Source: Mycobacteriaceae bacterium
Lineage (GTDB): Bacteria; Actinomycetota; Actinomycetes; Mycobacteriales; Mycobacteriaceae
Assembly: GCA_028726465.1 (NCBI GenBank)
Contig: JAQYQB010000014.1
Location: forward strand, 1 to 64,000
DNA: 64,000 nt
Direction: 5' to 3'
Numbering within the stretch: the first letter of the stretch is position 1; the number at the start of each line of letters is the position of its first letter. Position numbers and translations under genes: made by a program. Under the pieces are notes generated by a model. That model did not search any database. It saw only the letters and a program-made list of their open reading frames with translations, and was not told the origin of the DNA. Positions 19,801-29,629 of the stretch are shown here, piece after piece.

Positions 19801-20311
19801 GGTGTTTGAGGACGCCGGCCGCTTCCTCAATATAGGAGCGGCGCTCCTCCGGCCGGGACTCGAGGATTTCCGCGAGCTTGCCCTGTCCGACGATGATGTG
19901 CATTTCGCGGCCAATGCCGGAGTCTGAGAGCAGCTCCTGGATATCCATGAGGCGCGCCTTGGAGCCATTAATTTCATACTCGCTGGCGCCGTCGCGGAAC
20001 ATGCGGCGGGTCACGGAGACCTCGCGGTAGTCGATGGGCAGCGCCCCGTCGGAGTTGTCGATGGTCAGGGTGACCTCGGCGCGGCCGAGCGGCTTCTTGT
20101 CCCCGGCGCCGGCGAAGATGACGTCCTGCATCTTGCCGCCGCGCAGCGTCTTGGCGCTGCCTTCCCCCATTACCCACGCGAGGGCGTCTACCACGTTGGA
20201 TTTGCCCGATCCGTTCGGGCCCACCACGGCGCAGATCCCTGGCTCGAATTTGAGCGTCGTCGCCGAGGCAAAGGACTTAAACCCTTTGAGCGTGAGTGAT
20301 TTCAGGTGCAT
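16805..20311 (-). CDS. smc: Chromosome segregation ATPase SMC
   Basis: Chromosome-organising ATPase of 1168 residues. N-terminal Walker A GPNGSGKSN at 31-39, long coiled coils either side of a hinge near the middle, then the C-terminal head with LSLLSGGEKSLTALA and the Walker B segment FYVMDEVEAALDD. The length is normal for the family. No Shine-Dalgarno sequence; TAGACT stands 7 nt before the ATG, suggesting a leaderless transcript. Followed by ftsY, as in mycobacteria and corynebacteria. Confidence 0.97.
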   Translation of the reverse strand: MHLKSLTLKGFKSFASATTLKFEPGICAVVGPNGSGKSNVVDALAWVMGEGSAKTLRGGKMQDVIFAGAGDKKPLGRAEVTLTIDNSDGALPIDYREVSVTRRMFRDGASEYEINGSKARLMDIQELLSDSGIGREMHIIVGQGKLAEILESRPEERRSYIEEAAGVLKHRRRREKAQRKLNGMQANLDRLTDLTEELGKQLKPLARQAEAAQRAATVQADLRDARLGLAGARIVSLRGQLDDARAATQRTAESLATSQAVLEETTGAQLDLETELEEVAPAAEAAQQLWFDLSNLSERIAATLRIAAERARTSGEATAYQGQDPEELEARARQADEDYEMLLASAEAAAEAFEEAKEEVAARQEEYAAEEKEHRAQVRALADRREGVVRLVAQEESQTSRVEQAEAELARQEATCESTRERVSQARREADDVGDKLTALQAEREPLDEAHVRAASESDAADKRLEQLRDDQRDRDREVYTLRAQIDTLVQTAPPAVELGADFSPLADHVTTKYDSALAAALGAFAEAQAGQVDGDLLEQLSGAARTAVVDTEAPASSGWRLQAELPAGTSWLLDEVEVDPAVSAGLNRLLADVVLAPTVDAARELVAADPRLRAVTPDGVLCGEGWLQAGTGASSTVEVSAQIAQARQRLEAAQTAAEELSGTLEGAKQAAEEARVAAASATAALQEHDAQIAAWQRDHQRLLQQVEANTKEHEKAAARATELDVQLDKAREELEQTRDRLSRVDDDEATEEPDSAARDAASTALEQAKNRQVEAQYAARSAQEKVSQVAGKADNLRRQAENERLAKQRHDNAQARRRAQARLAAAVQRHAEDLAARAADALDRATERRDELVNQRNALNTRLASAKQAVSSARQQAERFTQQAHDAEVAQTQAQVRVDEAEEKVTEQLGISIADLLRDYTPGPEFDQAAEKKRLKQAEKDLNSLGKVNPLALEEYRALEERYRYLSTQLDDVIQARRDLEGVIEDVDARILQLFTDAWRDVEAEFPKVFSTLFPGGEGRLVLTEPDSMLTTGIEVEARPPGKKVKRLSLLSGGEKSLTALAMLVAIFRARPSPFYVMDEVEAALDDVNLRRLIALFEELRNDSQLIVITHQKPTMDVANVLYGVTMRGDGITRVISQRMNPAGTAPGTEQAADDAARLGVDASSRG

Positions 20312-20318
20312 TGGATAA

Positions 20319-20324
20319 AGTCTA
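20319..20324 (-). promoter_or_regulatory. Putative -10 element of smc (leaderless)
   Basis: TAGACT on the minus strand, then 7 nt, then the smc ATG. Confidence 0.5.
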
Positions 20325-20494
20325 ACAACTTAGCTTCGCTAGGCTTCACACCAATGGCCGCTAAGCGCCGCGAAGAACAAAGGTCAAATATAAATTTGGC
20401 CAACATCAAACGGTGTTAACATATGAGGTAAAATTTTGCTGAACAAAGTTAAGATTCCTCATTAACATGCTCTAGGATTAGAACTTTAACATCA

Positions 20495-20515
20495 GTTCAA
20501 CTTCCCCGGTTGAAC
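20495..20515. promoter_or_regulatory. Candidate operator of the adjacent TetR regulator
   Basis: GTTCAAC, 7-nt spacer, GTTGAAC: perfect 7-bp arms, 30 nt before the regulator start. Size and position suit autoregulation by a TetR dimer; inferred. Confidence 0.45.
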
Positions 20516-20545
20516 CCTACCCCAGAAAGCTGAGTTGAAAACAAG

Positions 20546-21109
20546 GTGACCACTCCTCAGGCCCGGGTCTTGCGTGCTCACAACGAGCGCAGCAAGCAAG
20601 AAACCCGTCGGGCAGTTTTCCAGGCCGTCAAAGTCCTCGCCAAGGACAAGCTGTTTGCCGATATCACGGCCTCCGAGATAATCCGGACCGCGAAGATTTC
20701 GCGCTCCTCGTTTTACCGGCACTTCCCCACCAAAGACTCAGTAGTGGAGCAGTTCATCCACCGCGTCTTCGACGAGATTGGCACCACCCCCTCGGCCCGC
20801 GATTCCCTGCGCAGCTACTGGGCCGCGGTCTTGGACAAGACCTGGCAGTACCGCGAGGAGCTGACCCTGGCCATCTCCGCCGGCGCTCACTACCGCATCC
20901 TCGAAGAGCTCAACAAGAACCTCGACGAATTCGAGGACACCATCGCCGGGGTGACCTGGAACGGGCTCCTGTTCAACATCATCATGTGCTGGGCGGAGAC
21001 GAATTTCGCCATGGACAAAGAGGAGCTGCTGGAGCGTGCCGTGGAGGTCACCCATTCCCTCCCCGAGCCGCCGAACCTCGTGTCCACGACGATCCGGCCG
21101 CCGCGCTAG
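20546..21109 (+). CDS. TetR-family transcriptional regulator
   Basis: A 187-residue protein. The N-terminal helix-turn-helix reads ITASEIIRTAKISRSSFYRHFPTKDSVVEQF, a textbook TetR DNA-binding unit. The C-terminal ligand domain has no recognisable specialisation. GTG start at 20546 without a clear ribosome site. A perfect inverted repeat lies just upstream. It stands alone between smc and acyP on the opposite strand from both, so its target beyond itself cannot be told. Confidence 0.9.
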   Translation: MTTPQARVLRAHNERSKQETRRAVFQAVKVLAKDKLFADITASEIIRTAKISRSSFYRHFPTKDSVVEQFIHRVFDEIGTTPSARDSLRSYWAAVLDKTWQYREELTLAISAGAHYRILEELNKNLDEFEDTIAGVTWNGLLFNIIMCWAETNFAMDKEELLERAVEVTHSLPEPPNLVSTTIRPPR

Positions 21110-21140
21110 CCGCGGCCATCCACCGGCGCCCGGTTATTTC

Positions 21141-21422
21141 TTAACGCTCGATAAAGCCTTCCTCGCCCCGCGGGTCGGAATACTGTTCCACGACAGTATC
21201 CACCCGGCCGGGGCGAGACGTCGTTGACGGCTCTTCCCGCAGCAGCTCGAGCAGCCGCGCGCAGTCGGCGGCCGGCCCCTCCGCGACGACTTGGACGCGC
21301 CCGTCCCGCAGGTTCGTCGCGTGCCCCGACAGCCCGAGCTCCAGCGCCCGCGAACGGGTCCACCACCGAAACCCCACCCCTTGGACGTGGCCGTGGACGA
21401 AGGCGGTCATGCGCTTGGTCAT
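21141..21422 (-). CDS. acyP: Acylphosphatase
   Basis: Small enzyme that hydrolyses acyl phosphates. 93 residues from ATG 21422, the usual length. The signature GHVQGVGFRWW and the motif GHATNLRDGRVQVVAEG carry the catalytic Arg and Asn. AAAGG lies 11 nt before ATG 21422; a GTG at 21434 and ATG at 21413 are alternatives. Its place between mutM and smc is conserved in actinobacteria. Confidence 0.93.
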   Translation of the reverse strand: MTKRMTAFVHGHVQGVGFRWWTRSRALELGLSGHATNLRDGRVQVVAEGPAADCARLLELLREEPSTTSRPGRVDTVVEQYSDPRGEEGFIER

Positions 21423-21474
21423 TCGTGCTGTCACCTTTCTGGTGCTAGAGGGCTAACTGAATCCTTGCCGCGGG

Positions 21475-22974
21475 CTAGGACTTGTCCGGGGCGGCATCGT
21501 CGCGCAGGATCTGGCGATCCTCCACGCTGCGGCGGGTAACCGGGTCGCTGCCGTCCCAGCATTCGACGTTTTTAACCTCGGGCAGCATGTCCCGGTGGAA
21601 GACCGGGTCCACGCCCTTGCGGCGCTGCTCGTTGTAGTTCTTGAGCAGCTTGATGGCCACGCCGCTCAGCGGGACGATGGCGATGATGTTGAGCACGACC
21701 ATGGTACCGGCGCCGGTATCGGCCAGCGAGAAGACCAGCGGGAGCGTGCCCACCGCGCCGAACCAGACGAAGAAGAGGACCACCAGGCGGAAGACCACCA
21801 ACACGACCTTGGAGCGCGACAGGTACTCGACGTTGGCCTCGGCCAAATAGTAGTTACCCAGGATGGAAGAGAACGCCAGGAAGAACAGGATGAAGGTCAC
21901 AAAGTGGATGCCCCAGTCGCCCACCTCGGACGACAGCGCGGTCTGCGTCAGGGACACGCCCTCGGCTTCCTCGCCGTAATTGACCTCGGAGCCCAGCAGG
22001 ATGATAAACGCGGTGATGGTACACACGACCAGGGTGTCGAAGTAGACGCCCAGGGTCTGGACCAGGCCCTGCTTGACCGGGTGGGAAACCGTCGCGGTCG
22101 CCGCCGCGTTCGGGGCCGAACCCTCGCCCGCCTCGTTGGAGAACAGGCCACGCTGGATGCCCTGCATCATCGCGGTACCCAGGGCCGCGCCGGCAATCTC
22201 CTTGAAGCCGAGCGCGTGCCCGATGATGGCCTCGAACATGGCCGGGACGGCATCGAGGTTGGTGACCACGACGAACAGGCCCACGATGAGGTAGGCGCCG
22301 GCCATGAACGGCACGATGAGCTGGGTCATGTTGGCGATGCGCTGGACGCCGCCGAAGATGATAAGCCCGGAAATCGCCGCGATGATAACGCCCACGATGG
22401 CCTTGAAGGCGAAGCTGTCGTTGCCCATCGAGGTCGACAGGGAATCCGCGATGGCGTTGGTCTGGAAAGCGTTGTAGACAAAGCCGAAGGTAAAGGCGAT
22501 GGCGACGGAGAAGATAACGCCCAGCGGGCCCCAGCCGAGGCCGCGCTTCATGTAGTAGGCCGGGCCGCCGCGGTAGGCGTCGCCGTCACGGACCTTCCAC
22601 AGCTGCGCCAGCGTGGACTCGATGAAGGCCGTCGCGCCGCCCAGGATGGCGATAATCCACATCCAGAACACCGAGCCAGGACCGCCCAGGGAGATAGCCA
22701 CGGCCACGCCGGCGATATTGCCGGTGCCCACGCGGGAAGCGGCCGAGATGGTAAAGGCCTTGAAAGCGGAGATGCCGCCGTAGTCCTCGTCCTCATCGCG
22801 CCCGGTGCCGTTGGGCCGCTCGACGACGGCCTTGAACATGTCGGGCACCATGCGGATCTGGACCAGAACCGTGCGAATGCCGAAGAAGATGCCCGCGCCG
22901 ATCAGCAGCCACGGCACCACCCAGGTCCACAGAAAATCGTTGCCTGCGCCAACGATGTTTTCGAGAAAAGTCAT
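21475..22974 (-). CDS. Sodium:alanine symporter (AgcS family)
   Basis: A 499-residue transporter with about eleven helices. Family features visible: ISAASRVGTGNIAGVAVA, then MWIIAILGGATAFIESTLAQ and GPAYYMKRGLG, and GLFSNEAGEGSAPNAAATA. It probably imports alanine or glycine with Na+. TATGTT stands 6 nt before the ATG and no ribosome site is seen, so it may also be leaderless. It lies between acyP and mutM in the same direction. Confidence 0.93.
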   Translation of the reverse strand: MTFLENIVGAGNDFLWTWVVPWLLIGAGIFFGIRTVLVQIRMVPDMFKAVVERPNGTGRDEDEDYGGISAFKAFTISAASRVGTGNIAGVAVAISLGGPGSVFWMWIIAILGGATAFIESTLAQLWKVRDGDAYRGGPAYYMKRGLGWGPLGVIFSVAIAFTFGFVYNAFQTNAIADSLSTSMGNDSFAFKAIVGVIIAAISGLIIFGGVQRIANMTQLIVPFMAGAYLIVGLFVVVTNLDAVPAMFEAIIGHALGFKEIAGAALGTAMMQGIQRGLFSNEAGEGSAPNAAATATVSHPVKQGLVQTLGVYFDTLVVCTITAFIILLGSEVNYGEEAEGVSLTQTALSSEVGDWGIHFVTFILFFLAFSSILGNYYLAEANVEYLSRSKVVLVVFRLVVLFFVWFGAVGTLPLVFSLADTGAGTMVVLNIIAIVPLSGVAIKLLKNYNEQRRKGVDPVFHRDMLPEVKNVECWDGSDPVTRRSVEDRQILRDDAAPDKS

Positions 22975-23008
22975 GTAAATAACATAGCCTAGATCACGCT
23001 ATGGGAGA

Positions 23009-23833
23009 TCACTCGAAGGCCTGACACTGAGGGCAATAGTGCGTCGAGCGCCCACCCAGCACCCGCCGTTGCAGCAGGTTGCCGCACCGGCGGCAAGGCA
23101 GCCCGGCCCGCCCGTAGGCGTTCAAATCCCGGGCAAAATACCCGGACTCACCGTTGACGTTGACGTAGAGCGAGTCGAAACTCGTCCCGCCGGCGGCCAG
23201 CGCGGTGCGCATGACCGTCGCGGCAGCCTCGATGACCTCGCGGGCCCGGTACTGGCGCAGCGTACTCGCCCGCTTTCGGGGGTCGAGGCCGGCCAGCCAC
23301 AGTGCCTCGTCGGCGTAGATATTGCCGATACCCGAGACCACCGTCTGATCCAGCAGGACGGTCTTTATCGGCACCTTCTTCGCGGTGATCCGGCGCGCGG
23401 CCGCCGCGATATCAAAGGCCGGATCGAGCGGGTCCCGGGCGATGTGCGCGATCGCCTCCAGGGGACCGTAGTGCCAGCGGCCGAAGGTGCGCTGATCGAT
23501 GAAGTCTAGTTCCACCCCGCCGCTAAGCTGCGTGCGGATGCGCACGTGGGCGGAATCATTGTGTCCCACGCGCAGTTGCCCCGACATGCCCAGGTGGATA
23601 AAGACCACGTTGCGGGCGGGGTCGTCGGGGGGCTCGCCGGCTAGCTCCAACCACATGTATTTGCCGCGACGAGCCACCGCGCGCACGCGGGCGCCGACGA
23701 GCAGGTCGCCTAAGGGCACGTCCTGGCCGCGTGTGGCGCGCGGGTGCAGGACCTCGACGGCCTCGAAGGTGCGCCCGACCACGTAGGGCTCCAGCCCCCG
23801 GCGGACCACCTCAACTTCTGGTAATTCCGGCAC
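23009..23833 (-). CDS. mutM: Formamidopyrimidine-DNA glycosylase
   Basis: Base-excision repair enzyme removing 8-oxoguanine, with AP lyase activity. N-terminus MPELPEVEVVRRGLEP gives catalytic Pro2 and Glu3. Zinc finger at the C-terminus: CRRCG...YCPQC. 274 residues, normal length. GTG start at 23833, 14 nt after the rnc stop. Confidence 0.96.
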   Translation of the reverse strand: MPELPEVEVVRRGLEPYVVGRTFEAVEVLHPRATRGQDVPLGDLLVGARVRAVARRGKYMWLELAGEPPDDPARNVVFIHLGMSGQLRVGHNDSAHVRIRTQLSGGVELDFIDQRTFGRWHYGPLEAIAHIARDPLDPAFDIAAAARRITAKKVPIKTVLLDQTVVSGIGNIYADEALWLAGLDPRKRASTLRQYRAREVIEAAATVMRTALAAGGTSFDSLYVNVNGESGYFARDLNAYGRAGLPCRRCGNLLQRRVLGGRSTHYCPQCQAFE

Positions 23834-23847
23834 GGTGTTGTTGGGCT

Positions 23848-24627
23848 CTAGTCGCTCGCCGCACCCGGGTTCGCGGTACCGGCGACCAGCCGCGGGGACT
23901 CGCGCAGCTTGTCGCAGGCCAGGTGCGCGGCCTGCTGCTCCGCCAGCTTCTTGTTATGCCCCTCGCCGCGGCCGAATTCCTGGCCGTTGACTAGGGCGAC
24001 CGCGGTGAAGGTCTGATCGTGTTCCGGGCCGGTGGAGCTGGCCTCGTAGACGGGCATCGGCGCGTGCAGCTCGGCGCACAGCTCCTGCAGGGTGGTCTTC
24101 CAGTCCAGGTGCCGGCCGGCGACGGTGGCGGTGTCAATCTTATGCTGGAACAGCCGCAGCACCACCCGGCGGGCGGTCGCGAAGCCGAACTGGCGGTAGA
24201 TGGCCCCCAGCAGCGCCTCGGTGGTATCGGCCAGGATCGACTCCTTGTTGGCCCCGCCGGAGGACTGCTCGCCCTTGCCCAGCAGGATATAGGAGCCCAG
24301 GCCGATCTCGCGGGCGATATCGGCCAGGCCGTAGCGCGAGACGATGGAGGCGCGCATCTTGGAGATGTCGGATTCGGGCCGGGACGGGTACTGCTCGTAG
24401 AGCTGCGCGGCCACGGACAGGCCCAGCACGGCGTCGCCCAGAAACTCTAGGCGCTCGTTGTTGGGCAGGTGGCCGTTCTCGTTGGCAAACGAGCGGTGCG
24501 TCAGCGCCAGGCGCAGGTGCTCGTCGTCGAGGTTGACCTGCAGCTTCTCGCGCAGCGGGGTGTGATCGACCGCGTCGTAGGCGACCGCCCAGGCGGCCAG
24601 CGGATCTAGCTTTGCTTTCTTGCTCAC
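23848..24627 (-). CDS. rnc: Ribonuclease III
   Basis: Double-strand-specific RNase for rRNA and mRNA processing. Signature NERLEFLGDAVLGL, a second acidic cluster ADTTEALLGAIY, and a C-terminal dsRNA-binding domain (about residues 180-245). GTG 24627 is chosen: it overlaps the yceD stop as GTGA and has GGAGAAG about 6 nt upstream, giving 259 residues. An ATG 24 nt further up is open but lies inside yceD. Confidence 0.96.
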   Translation of the reverse strand: MSKKAKLDPLAAWAVAYDAVDHTPLREKLQVNLDDEHLRLALTHRSFANENGHLPNNERLEFLGDAVLGLSVAAQLYEQYPSRPESDISKMRASIVSRYGLADIAREIGLGSYILLGKGEQSSGGANKESILADTTEALLGAIYRQFGFATARRVVLRLFQHKIDTATVAGRHLDWKTTLQELCAELHAPMPVYEASSTGPEHDQTFTAVALVNGQEFGRGEGHNKKLAEQQAAHLACDKLRESPRLVAGTANPGAASD

Positions 24628-25172
24628 AGGAACTTCTCCAGCCCGGCCCACCGCGGGTCCACCTTCTCGTCGTCCGGGTCCTTCTCGCCGGACACCCCGG
24701 TGGTCACGCCCTTCGGCGTCTGGATATCGCAGCCGTTCTCACAGACCGGGGCGAAAGGCAGACTCAGGCCGACCTCGTCGATGACCGGCTGCAGCAGATC
24801 CACCTCGTCGCCTTCGACCTGGCCGATCTCGTCGCCGGAGCCCTGTTCCTCCTCGGATTCCGGATCGCCGGTGATGAAATCGTCGTCGGCGGCGAAGACC
24901 TGGCTGACGTGGATGTCCAGCGGCGGGTTCAGGGGGCTTAAGCACCGGGAGCACTCGCCGTGCAGGAGGCCGCGCACGTCGGCATCGACAAGCACGCCCC
25001 CGCCCAGCGGGGTCAGGGTCGCGTCCACGGTCAGCTCCTCGCCCTCTGGGACGGCAAGCATTTCGCCGCCGATGCGCGCTGGGGCGGGACCGGTCTGGCT
25101 GCGCTGGGTCGGCAGGCCCTCGGCGGACGCGCCCAGCAGCGAAGCAACGTTAAATTTCAGTGGTGAAGTCAT
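24624..25172 (-). CDS. DUF177 (YceD) family protein
   Basis: A 182-residue member of the YceD family, linked in bacteria to ribosome and 23S rRNA maturation. The conserved part includes LLHGECSRCLSPL and, later, VCENGCDIQ, cysteine motifs shared by the family. An acidic stretch separates them. ATG 25172 begins the conserved sequence MTSPLKFNVASLLG. Overlaps rnc by 4 nt. In many bacteria rpmF follows; here rnc does, as in M. tuberculosis. Confidence 0.88.
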   Translation of the reverse strand: MTSPLKFNVASLLGASAEGLPTQRSQTGPAPARIGGEMLAVPEGEELTVDATLTPLGGGVLVDADVRGLLHGECSRCLSPLNPPLDIHVSQVFAADDDFITGDPESEEEQGSGDEIGQVEGDEVDLLQPVIDEVGLSLPFAPVCENGCDIQTPKGVTTGVSGEKDPDDEKVDPRWAGLEKFL

Positions 25173-25331
25173 ATCACCGGATATCCTACCCCGCCGGTCA
25201 ACACGGCACACGCGCTGCCCAGACGCACAGCTAGCTAAAGACTTTGCTGGGTAATCTGTCAGCCTCCTGAGCGAGCGGTCATAATGCGTTGGGGAGCCCG
25301 ATTTTTCCTTTAACCCCGCGGGCGACCTGCC

Positions 25332-25337
25332 TAGACT
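25332..25337 (+). promoter_or_regulatory. Putative -10 element of gene 25346 (leaderless)
   Basis: TAGACT, then 8 nt, then ATG 25346. Confidence 0.5.
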
Positions 25338-25345
25338 GGTAGACC

Positions 25346-25906
25346 ATGAACGAATCCATGTTGGCGGGCCTGCGCGAGGTGGCGTGGTCTTTTCCCCTCG
25401 CGGTCATCGCCCCGACAGTCTGCCTTGGCCTGGTGGGCTGCCTCGTCCGCCGGCTGCGCGGGCCACACCCGGCCGGGATCACCGGTTCCACCGGCTCCCG
25501 CCTGCGCCGCGTCTGCCTGATCGCGCTGTTGACCGGCATGGTCGTCGGCATCCTGCTGTTTGTACCGGTCCCCTTTGAAATCACCGTGCTGCTGGGCGCT
25601 GCCTGCATGGCGGTCTGCGCCGCCCAGCTGACCTGGAGCGCGAAGGAACCTCTCAGTGCCGCGTTCTGTTCGGTCGGCGCTCTGACCACCGGGATCGGGC
25701 TGGTCCACGCCTCCGTCTATTCCTACGGGCTCCTAACCGGCCACGTCACCAGCGGCGGGGAAGGCGATCTGCTGACGTCCTTCATGCTGCTGTGGCCGTT
25801 GTGCGCGCTGCCGGGGCTCATCTTCGCCCTGATCGCGGCCTTCCTCAACATCAAGTCCGCGCCCGTCGAGCCCACCAGCACCCAGCGCACGCCGGCGTAT
25901 TTCTAG
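25346..25906 (+). CDS. Unknown membrane protein
   Basis: 186 residues with five predicted membrane helices; I do not recognise the family. Between helices 1 and 2 lies a basic loop (RRLRGPHPAGITG). Later hydrophobic stretches include LIALLTGMVVGILLFV and GLIFALIAAFLNI. No Shine-Dalgarno sequence, but TAGACT lies 8 nt upstream. It is on the plus strand between the minus-strand genes yceD and sepIVA, so it is its own transcription unit. Confidence 0.75.
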   Translation: MNESMLAGLREVAWSFPLAVIAPTVCLGLVGCLVRRLRGPHPAGITGSTGSRLRRVCLIALLTGMVVGILLFVPVPFEITVLLGAACMAVCAAQLTWSAKEPLSAAFCSVGALTTGIGLVHASVYSYGLLTGHVTSGGEGDLLTSFMLLWPLCALPGLIFALIAAFLNIKSAPVEPTSTQRTPAYF

Positions 25907-25969
25907 TATCTTCCCGCCCGCAGCTGGCCGCGCCCCTAGCGGGCAGGGCCAGCTAGGCCGGGCCGGAGT

Positions 25970-26722
25970 CTATCCGCGGTTGTCGTAACCGCTGTCGTAG
26001 CCGGCTTCGTAGGAATCCTGGCTGTAGCCGTTGTAACCGCGGGAGTAGTCGCTGCCGCCAGCCCGGCCGGCGGCACCGGCGCCGCGGCGCAGGGCCGTGC
26101 GATCCGAAGAGATGGTCCGCAGCACGGAGTTGAGGGTCTCCTCGAACTCGCCGAGCTTGCTGTCCACGAACTCGTCGCACTCGGTGCGCAGGCGGTGGGA
26201 CTCGGAGTGGGCGGTGTCCACGATCCGGTGGGCTTCCTCGTTGGCCCGGCGCGCCACCTCCGACTCGGAGACCAGCCGGTCCTGCTCTTCCTGGCCGGCG
26301 GCCACGGCGCGCTCGTAGGACTCCTGCCCCTGGGCGACGGCGCGCTCGGCGTCGGCGCGGGCCTTTTCCACGGTGGAATCGGCCTCGTTCTGCGCGCGCT
26401 CGACCAAGCCGGCGGCGTGCGCCTGGGCGTCGGCGACCATGGACTCGGAGTCCGCCTGGGCGCGGGCGATGATGTCGTCGGCCTGCGCGTTGGCGTCCGC
26501 CACGGTGTGCTCGGCGCGCTCCTCGGCGCCGCGGATAATCTCATCCTGCTTGTCGAGGACGTCCTGCGCGTCGTCGATTTCGACGGGCAGGGCGTTACGC
26601 AGATCGTCGAGCAGGGCGAGCATCTCGTTGCGGGGAACCATGCAATTCGAGGTCATGGGAACGCCCCGGGCTTGCTCCAGGTTCTGTACTAGTTCATCAA
26701 GGCTTTCGAATACGCGGTACAT
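25970..26722 (-). CDS. sepIVA: DivIVA-like septation protein SepIVA
   Basis: Coiled-coil protein of 250 residues, very similar by eye to SepIVA of mycobacteria (Rv2927c): MYRVFESLDELV near the start, then ARGVPMTSNCMVPR and DDAQDVLD. SepIVA is a DivIVA-related factor of septum and envelope growth. The middle is a long Ala/Glu-rich coiled coil; the C-terminus is Gly/Tyr-rich and probably unstructured. Its position upstream of yceD-rnc-mutM matches M. tuberculosis. TAGGCT 7 nt before the ATG suggests a leaderless transcript. Confidence 0.88.
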   Translation of the reverse strand: MYRVFESLDELVQNLEQARGVPMTSNCMVPRNEMLALLDDLRNALPVEIDDAQDVLDKQDEIIRGAEERAEHTVADANAQADDIIARAQADSESMVADAQAHAAGLVERAQNEADSTVEKARADAERAVAQGQESYERAVAAGQEEQDRLVSESEVARRANEEAHRIVDTAHSESHRLRTECDEFVDSKLGEFEETLNSVLRTISSDRTALRRGAGAAGRAGGSDYSRGYNGYSQDSYEAGYDSGYDNRG

Positions 26723-26729
26723 GATGACC

Positions 26730-26735
26730 AGCCTA
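26730..26735 (-). promoter_or_regulatory. Putative -10 element of sepIVA (leaderless)
   Basis: TAGGCT on the minus strand, 7 nt before ATG 26722. Confidence 0.5.
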
Positions 26736-26843
26736 GCCAGCGCAACCAGCTACGGCGGCTTCCCACACTGGGAAAGCCCGGAAAATCTCAAGTTTCACTT
26801 GAGACTATTCCGCTCCCCTTCCCTGCCCCTGCACCGCGCACGG

Positions 26844-26893
26844 AAAAACCCGGCCACCTCCCCTATAAAAACTAGGGAGACGTCCGGGCCGGG
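26844..26893 (-). terminator. gdhA terminator
   Basis: Long hairpin on the minus strand: CCCGGCC and an inner CTCCCTA pair with TAGGGGAG and GGCCGGG, followed by TTTTT. It starts 11 nt after the gdhA stop. Confidence 0.85.
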
Positions 26894-26903
26894 CGCGCCG
26901 GTT

Positions 26904-28504
<1,601 letters not shown>

Positions 28505-29629
28505 ATGCATATCGTCGTCGCCCCAGACTCTTTCAAAGGCACCGCTAGCTCGAGCCTGGCCGCCGCCGGCCTGACCTCCGGAATCCGGCAGGAACTCCCC
28601 GACGCCACGGTGGTGACCTGCCCGCTAGCCGACGGCGGCGAAGGCACCGCGCTGGCGCTGGCCACCGCGGCCAGCCTCGCCGGCCGGCAGCTCGCCCGCG
28701 TGCACATCCCCTCGGTGGACGCTCTCGGCCGGCTCACGGAGGCGGAATACTACTTCGATCCGGAAAACGCCACGGCCTATATCGACGTCGCTGCCGCTAC
28801 CGGCCTGCCGGCGGTCGCCGATAGCCCGGATCCCCTCCGCGCGGACTCCTTCGGCACCGGCGCCCTCATCGCCGACGCCGAGACCCGCGGTGCCAAATCC
28901 ATCGTGCTGGGCCTGGGCGGCAGCGCGACCGTCGACGGCGGCATCGGCATCCTGTGCGCACTCGGCGCCGCGCCCCACGACGCCCGCGGCCTCGCCCTGG
29001 CTCAGGGCCCGGCCGAGCTGGTCCGCCTGGGCGACATCGACACCGCGCAGCTGAACTACAAGGCCGGGATGCTCGACTACACCCTGCTGGCGGATACGCG
29101 CTGCGTCCCCCAGCAGGCGCCGGCGATGTACGGCCCGCAGAAGGGCGCGAGCCGCGAGCAGGTCGCCCTACTGACCGGCGCGCTGCTGCGCCTGTGCGAG
29201 TTCACCGAGCAGGACCCCGCCGCCGAGCATTTCGGCGCGGCCGGGGCGATCCCGGTAGGGCTGAGCTGGATGTCGCGCATCCTGTGGGGCAACGACGAGC
29301 ACGTGCGTGTGGTCAGCGGGGCCGACTACGTTGCCGACGCGCTGGATCTCGACCGGCACCTGGCCGCCGCCGACGTCGTCGTCACCGGCGAGGGGCGCTT
29401 CGACGCGCAGTCGCTGACCGGCAAGGTCGTGGGCACCGTCGCCGAGCGCGCGGCAGCCTCCCCCGCCGCGCCGCGCGTGGCCATCGCGGCCGGCCAGTTC
29501 GCCGACGATGCCGAGCCGCCCGCCGGCAGCCTCAGCGCCGCGCTGCCGGCGGGCGGCGAGATGCCCGAACGCCTGCGCGCGGCCGGCCAGGCCCTGGCCC
29601 GCCAGATCAAGGAACAGCTAGGGGGCTAG
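28505..29629 (+). CDS. glxK: Glycerate kinase
   Basis: Phosphorylates glycerate, feeding it into glycolysis. 374 residues of the GlxK/GarK family: MHIVVAPDSFKGT at the start, CPLADGGEGT, GLGGSATVDGGIG and TGEGRFDAQSLTGK near the end. ATG 28505 is chosen because the family begins here and a perfect -10 lies 7 nt upstream. The last 4 nt overlap the convergent small gene. Confidence 0.92.
   Translation: MHIVVAPDSFKGTASSSLAAAGLTSGIRQELPDATVVTCPLADGGEGTALALATAASLAGRQLARVHIPSVDALGRLTEAEYYFDPENATAYIDVAAATGLPAVADSPDPLRADSFGTGALIADAETRGAKSIVLGLGGSATVDGGIGILCALGAAPHDARGLALAQGPAELVRLGDIDTAQLNYKAGMLDYTLLADTRCVPQQAPAMYGPQKGASREQVALLTGALLRLCEFTEQDPAAEHFGAAGAIPVGLSWMSRILWGNDEHVRVVSGADYVADALDLDRHLAAADVVVTGEGRFDAQSLTGKVVGTVAERAAASPAAPRVAIAAGQFADDAEPPAGSLSAALPAGGEMPERLRAAGQALARQIKEQLGG

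Larger units (their letters stand above)
20312..20545. promoter_or_regulatory. AT-rich divergent region smc / TetR gene
   Basis: 234 nt, much richer in A and T than its surroundings. It contains the smc -10 element (20319-20324) and a perfect inverted repeat at 20495-20515 before the TetR gene. Further partial symmetry: ATGAGG and CCTCAT about 40 nt apart upstream. No coding potential seen. Confidence 0.5.
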
